Source: a virus. Taken from it: a stretch of 45,567 bases of DNA. Each line of letters starts with the position of its first letter. The first letter of the stretch is position 1. Both the position numbers and the translations under genes were made by a program. Where the stretch lies: positions 1 to 45,567 of the IMG/VR virus record IMGVR_UViG_3300020472_000055; one strand, 5' to 3'. The notes under the pieces are model-generated. The model ran no database searches, had not been told where the DNA came from, and saw nothing but the letters and a program-made list of their open reading frames with translations. Shown here one piece after another: positions 1 to 6,539 of the stretch.

Positions 1-83
1 ACACTTCGATCCTCCATTTCAAATGGTAGATCATTAAGAACTGTTTGAAGTTCTTTAACACTTAGTTTGGTTGATTGTGTCAT
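1..83 (-). CDS. Small hypothetical protein, N-terminal part (cut by window edge)
   Basis: ATG at 83 opens a frame of 27 codons that runs off the left edge without a stop. It begins MTQSTKLSVKELQTVLND and looks like the short, charged early proteins that follow. It lies about 100 bases downstream of a promoter cassette (183-246), so it is probably the first gene of the next operon. Function is not recognisable. Confidence 0.6.
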   Translation of the reverse strand, partial: MTQSTKLSVKELQTVLNDLPFEMEDRS

Positions 84-182
84 AAAAATGATAATAAAGA
101 ACTTGTGATTAGAGTGTGAAAGAATACTTAAGTTCGATTTAAAGACGATTAGTGAACGTCACCTTGAAAGTTTTACTTCTTT

Positions 183-246
183 CACTCTTATATAATACAC
201 CATTTTGAGGGGTTTGGGTGGAATAGTGGACACTTAAATTAGTGTC
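183..246 (-). promoter_or_regulatory. Regulatory cassette 1: 18-bp palindrome plus -10-like box
   Basis: Read on the minus strand, a perfect palindrome GACACT-N6-AGTGTC (229-246) is followed by CAC and, centred about 44 bp further on, by TATTATATAAGAGTG (183-197), a sigma70-like -10 region. This is one of eight such cassettes in the left 10 kb. Each lies between the end of one gene and the start of the next operon. In this copy the C-rich hairpin seen in others is degenerate. The arrangement resembles the early-promoter/stem-loop cassettes described in T4-type phages. Use as an activator or repressor site is inferred. Confidence 0.65.
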
Positions 247-270
247 ATAAATCCACTTGACAACGATAAA

Positions 271-558
271 TTAAGAATCTACGTTATCAATTAACTCAGT
301 TAATGTTTCCTCATCAAATGTATATCTAATTTCATCTTTTAACTCAATTTCTGATAACTTATCATAGTCATCTATCAGAGTATCTCTAACAAATTGTTCC
401 AACGTTTTTACGTCCATACTATCAGTTATTAACTCAACATATTGTTGAATTAGTTCATCTCTTTGAGGTGAAGTTAGAGGACGATTCTTAATAATTATCT
501 TTGCATCTAACTCGGAGTTAGTTGCATTTGGATTTGCAGATTGTCTGTAAATAGTCAT
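271..558 (-). CDS. Hypothetical protein, 95 aa, acidic helical
   Basis: It begins MTIYRQSANPNATNSELDAK and is rich in Glu, Asp and Leu, with helical heptad-like stretches (QQYVELITDSMDVKTLEQFV). I chose ATG at 558 rather than the GTG three bases earlier, because it overlaps the TGA of the upstream gene (TGATG), a sign of translational coupling. It is the last gene before cassette 1. I do not recognise the family. Confidence 0.7.
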   Translation of the reverse strand: MTIYRQSANPNATNSELDAKIIIKNRPLTSPQRDELIQQYVELITDSMDVKTLEQFVRDTLIDDYDKLSEIELKDEIRYTFDEETLTELIDNVDS

Positions 559-689
559 CACTGATCTAAGGATTGTAGGGATAAATCTAATACTTCTATG
601 AGTTCATTATATGTTATACATTGTGCATCACACTCACTAATTGCACGAGTGAAACTATCAACTAAGAATTCAATTTGTTGTTCAGTCAT
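558..689 (-). CDS. Small hypothetical protein, 43 aa
   Basis: The frame starts MTEQQIEFLVDSFTRAISEC and ends SLQSLDQ, with its TGA overlapping the ATG of the next gene. It fills the gap between two better-supported genes, with two bases separating it from the upstream stop. The composition (acidic, helical) matches its neighbours. The tight junctions on both sides are the main evidence that it is real. Confidence 0.65.
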   Translation of the reverse strand: MTEQQIEFLVDSFTRAISECDAQCITYNELIEVLDLSLQSLDQ

Positions 690-691
690 TG

Positions 692-892
692 TTAGTTTCC
701 CTCCTCTTGTTGTGCGTAATAGTTATCAGTAACCGACTGTAATTCTGCAAAGATCATATCCATATCTCGATTGTAATCATCATTGAAATGATATTCATCA
801 GATCCTTGAATGTGTCCTTCCAAAATGTAAAGAATTGTCGATATTTGTCCTCCAGTTAGGTTTAGTTTGTGAGTAGTATTTTCGTAACTCAT
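692..892 (-). CDS. Hypothetical protein, 66 aa
   Basis: It begins MSYENTTHKLNLTGGQISTI and has a charged C-terminus (QSVTDNYYAQQEEGN). The frame is open upstream to 925, but ATG at 892 lies directly after the TAA of the preceding gene (TAACAATG), which fits the local packing. No family recognised. Confidence 0.7.
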   Translation of the reverse strand: MSYENTTHKLNLTGGQISTILYILEGHIQGSDEYHFNDDYNRDMDMIFAELQSVTDNYYAQQEEGN

Positions 893-894
893 TG

Positions 895-1062
895 TTAAAT
901 AACCTCCACTGATTGTATGTCCCAATCAGATACTAACTCTTGAACTATTTCATACTTATTAACATCTTCCCTAACTAATTCTCTTGCATTATCTTCACTT
1001 TCTGCATTAACTTCCACGATGAAAGTTGTAATTTCTTCGCAAGATACAAGGTAGGTTTGCAT
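895..1062 (-). CDS. Hypothetical protein, 55 aa
   Basis: It begins MQTYLVSCEEITTFIVEVNA and carries a pattern of alternating strand and acidic helix (SEDNARELVREDVNKYEIV). The start at 1062 is supported by a GAGGAAT ribosome-binding site and by a TAATG overlap with the upstream gene. An open frame continues to 1113 but lies wholly inside the upstream gene. Function unknown. Confidence 0.7.
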   Translation of the reverse strand: MQTYLVSCEEITTFIVEVNAESEDNARELVREDVNKYEIVQELVSDWDIQSVEVI

Positions 1063-1244
1063 TAGTAATTCCTCAAAGTTCTCCAAGGTTGAATAGGTTT
1101 CCAAGTTGTACAATCGACCTCTTCGTTATCAACGAAACATTGTACATTACCTGTCTTGTTTATACTCTTGACTGGTGTAATATCTTTGGAATTGTACCAA
1201 AAATCATCCCAATCTTTCGGTGAGTTAGTAACATCTTCAATCAT
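1062..1244 (-). CDS. Hypothetical protein, 60 aa, Trp-rich
   Basis: It begins MIEDVTNSPKDWDDFWYNSK and contains five tryptophans (DWDDFWY, TTWKPIQPW), unusual for its size. GGAG lies ten bases before the ATG, and the start overlaps the stop of the upstream gene (TAATG). It is a cysteine-containing, compact small protein of unknown role within the early operon. Confidence 0.7.
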   Translation of the reverse strand: MIEDVTNSPKDWDDFWYNSKDITPVKSINKTGNVQCFVDNEEVDCTTWKPIQPWRTLRNY

Positions 1245-1420
1245 TAATCATCTCCAAAAATTGATCCTACAAGTACCTCATATTCCTTCACTTCCTTATC
1301 ACTTAGTCTTGAAACTAAGTCATCTAATAGTTCACCTAAAAGATGATTATCCTCCTTAATTGCATAACCAAGGTCTGCAATTAGGTCTCTTCGTTGTTGT
1401 AATTGTGCATCAGTTTGCAT
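1244..1420 (-). CDS. Hypothetical protein, 58 aa, helical
   Basis: The frame reads MQTDAQLQQRRDLIADLGYA and ends LVGSIFGDD. GGAG stands just before the ATG, and its TAA overlaps the next ATG. It is acidic and predicted to be mostly helix (LLGELLDDLVSRLSDKEVKE). Start and stop both tile exactly with neighbours, which supports a real gene. Function unknown. Confidence 0.65.
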   Translation of the reverse strand: MQTDAQLQQRRDLIADLGYAIKEDNHLLGELLDDLVSRLSDKEVKEYEVLVGSIFGDD

Positions 1421-1422
1421 TG

Positions 1423-1572
1423 TTAAATCTCCAAATAAGGTGAATCTGTGTTATGGAAATTAACACCTACTGGGGAGAATTCATTCTTATCAGTATCATA
1501 TAGTGTGACAACTTTCAAAAGATCATCATCATCAAATGACTGCAATTCAGTCAATAAATCAAGATAAGTCAT
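1423..1572 (-). CDS. Hypothetical protein, 49 aa
   Basis: It begins MTYLDLLTELQSFDDDDLLK and ends with the aromatic/polar stretch VNFHNTDSPYLEI. Its ATG overlaps the TGA of the upstream gene (ATGA). The short acidic N-terminal helix is typical of cyanophage early proteins. No function can be assigned. Confidence 0.65.
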   Translation of the reverse strand: MTYLDLLTELQSFDDDDLLKVVTLYDTDKNEFSPVGVNFHNTDSPYLEI

Positions 1573-1727
1573 ACTGAAATTGTCCTCCATTTTAATACTT
1601 TTGCGAATGAATCTTCCTCATAGTTTGAGTCAAGATACATTTGTAATTCTTCAGGTAAATGTTTAACTTGAAGACCATAATCATCATCAAATTCAATGAT
1701 ACATTCAAACTTGATTTTAGTCTTCAT
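1569..1727 (-). CDS. Hypothetical protein, 52 aa
   Basis: It begins MKTKIKFECIIEFDDDYGLQ and looks like a small beta-alpha fold with an acidic middle. ATG at 1727 lies nine bases after GAGG. An in-frame ATG at 1736 is also possible. The same string ATGATACTTATGAAG occurs at the start of the gene ending at 2769. The start lies inside the end of the upstream gene. Function unknown. Confidence 0.65.
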   Translation of the reverse strand: MKTKIKFECIIEFDDDYGLQVKHLPEELQMYLDSNYEEDSFAKVLKWRTISV

Positions 1728-1890
1728 AAGTATCATCCTCGATTGGAAATTGATTCAAGTGCGCTTCACTTAAACCGTAAACCATTGTCCAAACTTTCTC
1801 ACCTGAAAGTTGATATTCTCTACAAATATATTCAACTGCATCTTCAATCGTATCCTTAACTTCTACCGCTTCTTGGTAAATGTTGTCCAT
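1717..1890 (-). CDS. Hypothetical protein, 57 aa
   Basis: It begins MDNIYQEAVEVKDTIEDAVE and ends FPIEDDTYED, overlapping the next gene by 11 bases. It is helical and acidic, with a central aromatic patch (EKVWTMVYGL). It follows a clear terminator (1919-1947), so it may be served by a promoter between 1890 and 1920 or by read-through. I do not recognise it. Confidence 0.65.
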   Translation of the reverse strand: MDNIYQEAVEVKDTIEDAVEYICREYQLSGEKVWTMVYGLSEAHLNQFPIEDDTYED

Positions 1891-1918
1891 AATTGTTAAT
1901 TAGTGAAGGGAATTAAGT

Positions 1919-1947
1919 AAAAAAAAGAGGTGGGATTAGTTCCCACC
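1919..1947 (-). terminator. Intrinsic terminator after the 73-aa gene
   Basis: On the minus strand GGTGGGA-ACTAA-TCCCACC is followed by TC and eight T residues. The stop codon of the gene ending at 1936 lies in the loop. Confidence 0.8.
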
Positions 1948-2157
1948 ACTCTCAGGATGACGATTCTCGTCTTGAAACTTAGGATTAAAGAGTTTATACA
2001 TCTTATCACCGACTGAGTTCATCAAGTCTGATTCTTTATCACCATAATCTTGATAATCTGCAAGTGCGGAGTCGATTGCGTCCCACTCATCCTCGGTAAA
2101 GAATCCCTTGATAGTTTGTAACTGATCGTAGGAATAATCTCTAACCATTGTTTGCAT
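1936..2157 (-). CDS. Hypothetical protein, 73 aa (paralogue of the gene at 2769-3017)
   Basis: It begins MQTMVRDYSYDQLQTIKGFF. The core pattern F-T-E-D-E-W, then I-D, G-D-x-E and D-K-M-x-x-L-F-N is shared with the protein at 2769-3017, so the two are likely duplicates of one early gene. AGGAG lies eight bases before the start. It is the only gene between cassette 2 and the terminator at 1919-1947, hence a monocistronic unit. Function unknown. Confidence 0.75.
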   Translation of the reverse strand: MQTMVRDYSYDQLQTIKGFFTEDEWDAIDSALADYQDYGDKESDLMNSVGDKMYKLFNPKFQDENRHPESGGN

Positions 2158-2180
2158 TGGATTTCACTCCTTGATTGTTT

Positions 2181-2244
2181 ACTCTTATATAATACCATAA
2201 AAAAACCCCCAAATGGGGGTTTGGTGGACAGTTTGGTGACTGTC
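2181..2244 (-). promoter_or_regulatory. Regulatory cassette 2
   Basis: A perfect palindrome GACAGT-N6-ACTGTC (2227-2244) is followed by CAC, a C5/G5 hairpin and GTATTATATAAGAGT (2181-2195). Palindrome centre to -10 box is about 47 bp. It serves the 73-aa gene. Confidence 0.7.
2203..2222 (-). terminator. Intrinsic terminator within cassette 2
   Basis: Minus strand AAACCCCC-ATTT-GGGGGTTT followed by further T residues ends transcription from the 122-aa gene upstream. It sits between the palindrome and the next -10 box. Confidence 0.75.
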
Positions 2245-2256
2245 ATACATTTCTTA

Positions 2257-2625
2257 TCACTTAGAGACAGAATTGTCTGAAGTTGTGTTAAATGCACGAT
2301 CATAAGATTCACGAACATAATTAACACTTTTCTTTGCAAATGGTAAAAGGTAGTTATAACCTTTTACACAATCTTTCCAGAGTTCTTGTGTCTCAAATAG
2401 ATGAATGTTCCATCTATTCTTAACATCTTCAACATACTGTTGTCTGGTGATAAGTGTTGCTGAAGGTTTGTCCATTTTGGGGGTTGCAATTACTTTTGGT
2501 TGAACTTTGGTAACAGTTGTTGTTACTTTTGGTTGAACTTTCGCAGTTGTTTTAGCAACTTTACGAGTGCGTCTTTTCCTTGGAGTTGTTACTTTCTTTG
2601 GAGAAGTTGCAGTCGATACTGTCAT
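2257..2625 (-). CDS. Basic protein with Lys/Arg/Thr-rich N-terminus, 122 aa
   Basis: Residues 1 to about 50 are strongly basic and low in complexity (TTPRKRRTRKVAKTT, then two VQPKV/VTKVQPKV repeats), like the tails of DNA-binding proteins. Residues 60-122 look like a globular helical domain (RQQYVEDVKNRWNIHLFETQ). A nucleic-acid-binding role is inferred from charge only. It stands alone between cassettes 2 and 3, so it is probably expressed early from its own promoter. Confidence 0.7.
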   Translation of the reverse strand: MTVSTATSPKKVTTPRKRRTRKVAKTTAKVQPKVTTTVTKVQPKVIATPKMDKPSATLITRQQYVEDVKNRWNIHLFETQELWKDCVKGYNYLLPFAKKSVNYVRESYDRAFNTTSDNSVSK

Positions 2626-2645
2626 AAATTGAGACTAACTTGTTT

Positions 2646-2711
2646 GACTCTCTTAATATAGTCCATTTTTCCCAATTTGTCTACCGATCTTGTGACAGTT
2701 TGTCAACTGAC
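2646..2711 (-). promoter_or_regulatory. Regulatory cassette 3 (degenerate)
   Basis: The palindrome copy at 2694-2711 has one mismatch in the distal half (GTCAGT-N6-ACTGTC on the minus strand). GACTATATTAAGAGAGTC (2646-2663) supplies the -10-like box about 46 bp away. The C-rich hairpin is absent. The surrounding 143 bases (2626-2768) hold nothing else I can identify. Confidence 0.5.
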
Positions 2712-2768
2712 TCATTTCGCTACATTTAGTGTTTGAAATAATGTACAATGCTACATTTATAGCAAATA

Positions 2769-3017
2769 CTATTGTTGATAATCAATCCAACCATCTAATG
2801 CGTCTAAGTCTTTACCAACTCTACCTGATTTAACTAAGTTTAGTTCATCTCTATTGAACAAATATTGCATCTTATCTGATATATTTTGCAGTAATTGTAA
2901 CCTGTCTTCATTATCACCTACTTGACCCATCTTACTAAACACAAGTACATCTAACTCGTGCCATTCTTCATCACTAAAGTAATTTCTAACTTCACGATTA
3001 AACTTCATAAGTATCAT
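2769..3017 (-). CDS. Hypothetical protein, 82 aa (paralogue of the gene at 1936-2157)
   Basis: It begins MILMKFNREVRNYFSDEEWH. It shares F-S-D-E-E-W, G-D-N-E-D-R-L and D-K-M-Q-Y-L-F-N with the 73-aa protein. ATG at 3017 overlaps the upstream TGA and follows GAGG by five bases. The internal ATG at 3008 is an alternative. The C-terminus is longer than in the paralogue. Function unknown. Confidence 0.7.
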   Translation of the reverse strand: MILMKFNREVRNYFSDEEWHELDVLVFSKMGQVGDNEDRLQLLQNISDKMQYLFNRDELNLVKSGRVGKDLDALDGWIDYQQ

Positions 3018-3220
3018 TTAACCTCGTAACGTGGTTCATCATCATTCAACTCAATTACCTCATCTAATTGATTAATTATCTTAGAAAGTGTTTGATCTAA
3101 CTTAAATCCTAATCTCTTAATAACTTCTATTAATTCAGTAGGATCTTTCTTTAGATATACATTTAACTGATCGCAATATTCACGATATGCTTCAGCATCA
3201 AACGATTCTTTGTCGGACAT
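3014..3220 (-). CDS. Hypothetical protein, 68 aa, helical
   Basis: It begins MSDKESFDAEAYREYCDQLN, is almost all charged helix, and ends acidic (ELNDDEPRYEVK). It is translationally coupled by ATGA to the next gene. A strong terminator lies immediately upstream (3238-3269), so a promoter is expected between 3220 and 3240, where I see only A/T-rich sequence. No family recognised. Confidence 0.7.
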   Translation of the reverse strand: MSDKESFDAEAYREYCDQLNVYLKKDPTELIEVIKRLGFKLDQTLSKIINQLDEVIELNDDEPRYEVK

Positions 3221-3237
3221 GATAATAATTAGATAGA

Positions 3238-3269
3238 GAAAAAAAGAGGGAGTTGTTTATAACTCCCTC
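3238..3269 (-). terminator. Intrinsic terminator after the MGTRSRI-family gene
   Basis: Minus strand GAGGGAGTT-ATAAAC-AACTCCCTC is a perfect 9-bp stem followed by seven T residues, a few bases after the stop codon at 3276. Confidence 0.9.
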
Positions 3270-3275
3270 ATGTAA

Positions 3276-3707
3276 TTATGCGGCAATGAGTTCATCAGAA
3301 ACCGCAGTTCCATCAGAATTGTATAAATTACCACTTGGAATTTCAACCTTAGTTGTTACTCCTTGATGTGAATAACACTCCCACTGATTATTAACGAAGA
3401 CGTAGGTAAATTCCTCCGCAAATGATAATAAATCATCAAAGTTATCATGTAACTTAGGTGGACAATCTTCACCCCTTTCACTATAATATAGTGTCTGATT
3501 AGGACGAGATTCTTTTAAATCCCAAGTGGAATCTGACCAAAGTGATGATATATCACCACCATCAATCAGTTCGGTAACTTTATCACGAGTATTGAAATAT
3601 TGACGTAATATCTTACCATTAAAGGTAGGATATCCATCCCAATGACAATAAACAGAGACAAGATTGTCTCCATCTAATTGTAATGCAATGCGTGATCTTG
3701 TTCCCAT
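3276..3707 (-). CDS. Phage protein of the MGTRSRI family, 143 aa
   Basis: It begins MGTRSRIALQLDGDNLVSVY followed by CHWDGYP. This N-terminus recurs in many phage proteins of unknown function, and I recognise it from that pattern. Length is ordinary for the family. The strand-rich N-terminal half suggests a small beta domain; the C-terminal half is less ordered. It is closed by a strong terminator. No biochemical role is known to me. Confidence 0.8.
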   Translation of the reverse strand: MGTRSRIALQLDGDNLVSVYCHWDGYPTFNGKILRQYFNTRDKVTELIDGGDISSLWSDSTWDLKESRPNQTLYYSERGEDCPPKLHDNFDDLLSFAEEFTYVFVNNQWECYSHQGVTTKVEIPSGNLYNSDGTAVSDELIAA

Positions 3708-3744
3708 TAAAATAAAGCGAATGTGTACTAATTTGGACTGTTAA

Positions 3745-3837
3745 TTACTCAAAACTACCTGCAAGGTAAGTATCAATCACTTCGAGAAGTTCATTGCCAT
3801 TTGAGCACTGTTCAAGCACGAAAATTAGGTCTGACAT
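3745..3837 (-). CDS. Very small hypothetical protein, 30 aa
   Basis: The frame starts MSDLIFVLEQCSNGNELLEV and ends DTYLAGSFE. It lies in the gap between two accepted genes. No strong ribosome-binding site is visible, so support is only the open frame, the plausible amphipathic composition and the position. Confidence 0.45.
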   Translation of the reverse strand: MSDLIFVLEQCSNGNELLEVIDTYLAGSFE

Positions 3838-3903
3838 TGTTAATTAAGACGAGTGTTTAATTGAAAAATGTGTAACTTTAGGGCGAACACATTCCCATAA
3901 TTC

Positions 3904-4173
3904 TTATAAGTTTGATGGATCAGATTCCATGTGGTTGTTTATAGGTTTGAGTGCAATTCGTTCTGCGATTGCTACAACCAAATCCATAGACATATCACCA
4001 CTTAATTCACAACTACCATCAGGTCTTTTGTTACCCAATTTGTCACAAATTGCATCACCAATTACCTCCATCAAAAACTCATTTAGACGAGGAAAATCAT
4101 CTTCTATGTATGCAATAACTTCTGGTACAAGTACATCAGCAAGTTGAGCAAGAGTAGTTTCAGATAATGCCAT
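3904..4173 (-). CDS. Hypothetical protein, 89 aa, acidic helical
   Basis: It begins MALSETTLAQLADVLVPEVI and is a helical protein with a short Cys-containing loop (CDKLGNKRPDGSCELS). The plus-strand frame at 3929-4147 is its shadow. It follows cassette 4 and a possible small gene whose end overlaps this start. Function unknown. Confidence 0.75.
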   Translation of the reverse strand: MALSETTLAQLADVLVPEVIAYIEDDFPRLNEFLMEVIGDAICDKLGNKRPDGSCELSGDMSMDLVVAIAERIALKPINNHMESDPSNL

Positions 4174-4333
4174 TGATTAATATAAATGGGTGAGAGAAAC
4201 AAAAACGAGGACTTACATCCCAAATCTCAGATGTCTGACTTGGTAAGTATTTTACATCAACATCATATCTCTGCTTCTCACCAAAAATGGAATTGTCAGA
4301 GTAGTTGATAACCAATGTCTCAGGGATGAGCAT
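4160..4333 (-). CDS. Possible small protein, 57 aa
   Basis: The frame begins MLIPETLVINYSDNSIFGEK and is the first open frame after cassette 4, with GAGG ten bases before ATG. The start codon lies inside a short inverted repeat, GCATTTTTAAATGC. The first 40 residues look protein-like; the last 17 are hydrophobic and overlap the next gene, which may be chance. Confidence 0.5.
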   Translation of the reverse strand: MLIPETLVINYSDNSIFGEKQRYDVDVKYLPSQTSEIWDVSPRFCFSHPFILINGII

Positions 4334-4360
4334 TTAAAAATGCCTCGTTTTGTTTCCCAT

Positions 4361-4421
4361 ATTGTTAATATAACACAGAAATCATGCTGTGGGGAAAATA
4401 GTGGACACTTTATTTACTGTC
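4361..4421 (-). promoter_or_regulatory. Regulatory cassette 4
   Basis: The palindrome copy at 4404-4421 reads GACAGT-N6-AGTGTC, so the outer four pairs hold and the fifth mismatches. The stop codon of the ligase-like gene (TAA, 4410-4412) lies in its spacer. GTGTTATATTAACAAT (4361-4376) is the -10-like region about 43 bp away. Confidence 0.6.
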
Positions 4422-5360
4422 ACATACTTTCATCTTTCTCTGTCTACCTACAGTAAAGTTAGCATAAGAGAAGTATTGACGATCAATTAGTTTATATGTT
4501 CCATGAATATTTGTCATTACATATCCTTCATGTCCACCTATTTCATCACCAATGTAACATCCTACAGTAGAATCTTCAGGGATAATTCCGTTCATCAACA
4601 AGAGTTTAATCTCTCTGATAATATTATACAAGTGGAAGAGATTTGCATGGAATCCTGTCTCTTTTGCAAGAGAATTTGCAGACAATTCTTTTCTTTCACG
4701 AATGAACTGATTAACAACTTGTTTAATCATCTTCCCTTCTTTAATGTTAGGGAACTGAACAAATGGTATGAGAGTTTTAGCAACATTGACCCACAATCCT
4801 ATTTGTAGATGTCTATGAACTAACTTCGCATTTGTATTCAAATTATATACTTTTCCACAAAATGTATAAGGTGTATTAAATACACAATCCATTTCTTTCA
4901 TCACATCACCAACATAATGAGAGTGAGTTGCAACCACTATGTTATGTTTATCAGAGTCAATTTCCTTATCAAACTTGTAAGTAATTGTATTAGGATTGTA
5001 CTCGTTAGTACCTGCAAACCCAATAAAATCACTTTGAAATACTCCCATGTTTGAGTAATTCTGGAAACTAACTAAACACATGTGCAAGATACTTGCAACT
5101 TCAGGTGTATGTCCATGATTCAATTCTATATCATGGTGAGTATAATTAATCTTAACTTTTACCTTATTAAATACACTCTTAGTTCCAACAAAAAACTTAT
5201 CATTTTCAGGATTTCTTCCCCACACAATAGCAGGTGAACCATCATACTTTACTGACAGTTCGCTACTCTTTTCCTGAAAGAATTTAAGTACTGTTTTAGC
5301 ACCTTCCTTACCATTGTTAAGGATGTTATCTTCAGGATGTTCGAGGTGAGTGTTTTTCAT
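4410..5360 (-). CDS. Putative nucleotidyltransferase (RNA/DNA ligase-like), 316 aa
   Basis: The protein begins MKNTHLEHPEDNILNNGKEG, an opening I associate with the DUF6267 phage family. Residues 37-41 read VKYDG, matching motif I (K-x-D-G) of ligases and capping enzymes, where Lys38 would carry the nucleotide. Further matches are GVFQSDFIGFAG near residue 107 (motif III-like), EGYVMT at 278-283 (motif IV-like) and YKLID at 289-293 (motif V-like). The set and order suggest an ATP- or GTP-dependent nucleotidyltransferase, perhaps RNA repair, but sequence identity outside motifs is low and the substrate is unknown. I chose ATG at 5360 because the family begins near HLEHPED. It is alone between cassettes 4 and 5. 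Confidence 0.7.
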   Translation of the reverse strand: MKNTHLEHPEDNILNNGKEGAKTVLKFFQEKSSELSVKYDGSPAIVWGRNPENDKFFVGTKSVFNKVKVKINYTHHDIELNHGHTPEVASILHMCLVSFQNYSNMGVFQSDFIGFAGTNEYNPNTITYKFDKEIDSDKHNIVVATHSHYVGDVMKEMDCVFNTPYTFCGKVYNLNTNAKLVHRHLQIGLWVNVAKTLIPFVQFPNIKEGKMIKQVVNQFIRERKELSANSLAKETGFHANLFHLYNIIREIKLLLMNGIIPEDSTVGCYIGDEIGGHEGYVMTNIHGTYKLIDRQYFSYANFTVGRQRKMKVCDSK

Positions 5361-5422
5361 ACTTATAGTATGACACACATTTCACCCCAATGGGGAGAAT
5401 GGTGGACACTTCCTCAACTGTC
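5359..5422 (-). promoter_or_regulatory. Regulatory cassette 5
   Basis: The palindrome copy is at 5405-5422 (GACAGT-N6-AGTGTC), a CCCCATTGGGG hairpin at 5385-5395, and GTCATACTATAAGTAT at 5359-5374 as the -10-like box about 46 bp from the palindrome centre. The stop of the 58-aa gene (5414-5416) lies within the palindrome. The -10-like box directly abuts the ATG of the ligase-like gene, so that transcript would have almost no leader. Confidence 0.65.
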
Positions 5423-5590
5423 AGTCTTCTTCTTTCTTGTTACTTTTTGTGAACCTCTATCAATTAAATCTTCTAATTCCTCTATATTATTACCGAGGTT
5501 ATCATCATTCTTTTCCTCAGAATAGAAGAACAATGCTTCACTTAGAAGATTATATTGTTTATCAGTTAGTTTAAAATTACACTGGTACAT
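5414..5590 (-). CDS. Small hypothetical protein, 58 aa
   Basis: It begins MYQCNFKLTDKQYNLLSEAL and ends in a basic tail (RGSQKVTRKKKTDS). Its ATG lies next to the TAA of the upstream oxygenase gene, and the last residues are encoded inside the cassette 5 palindrome. No family recognised. Confidence 0.65.
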   Translation of the reverse strand: MYQCNFKLTDKQYNLLSEALFFYSEEKNDDNLGNNIEELEDLIDRGSQKVTRKKKTDS

Positions 5591-5591
5591 T

Positions 5592-6167
5592 TTATCCTAT
5601 TGGTATATTAAAGGACATAATAGTTCTTGGTACATTAGAAGTATTTTGTGGTGATTCATGTAGTAACATTGCAGGAAATAAAATAATATCTCCCTCATCT
5701 ACTTGTGGAACATACTCTTGATTATATCCTGTAAATGGATCATTAAATGGTGAATGAAACCAAGTAGGAGAGTGTACACTTTTATCAAATTGTAGATACA
5801 AAACACAAGATAGATTACCAACTCCATGATTATGACATGAATGATATTGTTGATTGTTATATCTTTGTGACCATAATTGCCATTTAGATGTATCTGTACT
5901 ATTCTTAAGTAGAGGACTAATTACATCAGATTGTTGAAAGATGTTATTAAGATCCTCCTCTAATATCTCACACCATTGTTTAAAGTATGGTGGTCTACCT
6001 TGATTAGAATAGTAATCAGTATGTTGCGGTAATTTAGATTGTACCACATCATCATCACTAAAGTCAAGTAATGATAATAGTTTTGGTTTCTTTTCTTCCC
6101 AGTTTGTAATACTATATTTGAAGATATTTACAGCAAATATAGTCTGTCCCAGTAAATCACTTCCCAT
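5592..6167 (-). CDS. 2OG-Fe(II) oxygenase-like protein, 191 aa
   Basis: Residues 110-125 (SCHNHGVGNLSCVLYL) and 160-189 (GDIILFPAMLLHESPQN, then PRTIMSFN) match the double-stranded beta-helix core of putative 2OG-Fe(II) oxygenases in which the metal motif is H-x-H. Likely ligands are His112, His114 and His170; Arg181 would bind 2-oxoglutarate. Such enzymes hydroxylate proteins, sugars or small molecules; the substrate is not evident. This is the only oxygenase-like gene in the early region, and the family recurs nine more times in the window. Start at 6167 overlaps the upstream gene. Confidence 0.75.
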   Translation of the reverse strand: MGSDLLGQTIFAVNIFKYSITNWEEKKPKLLSLLDFSDDDVVQSKLPQHTDYYSNQGRPPYFKQWCEILEEDLNNIFQQSDVISPLLKNSTDTSKWQLWSQRYNNQQYHSCHNHGVGNLSCVLYLQFDKSVHSPTWFHSPFNDPFTGYNQEYVPQVDEGDIILFPAMLLHESPQNTSNVPRTIMSFNIPIG

Positions 6168-6348
6168 TCTTAAATCTATCCTTCCTCCTTAATTTAGTCC
6201 CAGTAGGATTACGTTTAAGATCCTTTTTAAGAGCAGCAAGATATTTCAAATGCTTCTTATTTGATGGAAGCAAATTCTCAACATCTTTCTTCTCTTGTCT
6301 ACTTTGTTTACTCAATCTGTTCAAACTCGATATTATCGAGATCCTCAT
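6157..6348 (-). CDS. Basic small protein, up to 63 aa
   Basis: The convincing part is residues 12-63 (KQSRQEKKDVENLLPSNKK, then RNPTGTKLRRKDRFKNGK), strongly basic and suggestive of nucleic-acid or ribosome binding. ATG at 6348 lies within the upstream gene. A TTG at 6315, at the very end of that gene, is an equally possible start and would give 52 aa. Function unknown. Confidence 0.6.
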   Translation of the reverse strand: MRISIISSLNRLSKQSRQEKKDVENLLPSNKKHLKYLAALKKDLKRNPTGTKLRRKDRFKNGK

Positions 6349-6538
6349 TATTAAACTCAGTTAGATCATCCATAAATGTCCAATCTGCATCTTCAATGTC
6401 ATCTTCAATGACCATTTCTTGCATCACTGATTCAGCATCTTCAAGACGTAATTCATCCACTAATTGTGTTAATCTAACTGCATAAGTCTGTTCGAGTTGT
6501 TCTAAACATTGATTGCGAATTAAATCGATTTGTCTCAT
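6308..6538 (-). CDS. Hypothetical acidic protein, 76 aa
   Basis: It begins MRQIDLIRNQCLEQLEQTYA and has a very acidic C-terminal half (MVIEDDIEDADWTF). ATG at 6538 follows the stop of the upstream gene immediately; the longer frame upstream is the wrong frame of that gene. It may be a DNA-mimic-like acidic protein, but that is only a composition-based thought. Confidence 0.65.
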   Translation of the reverse strand: MRQIDLIRNQCLEQLEQTYAVRLTQLVDELRLEDAESVMQEMVIEDDIEDADWTFMDDLTEFNNEDLDNIEFEQIE

Positions 6539-6539
6539 T

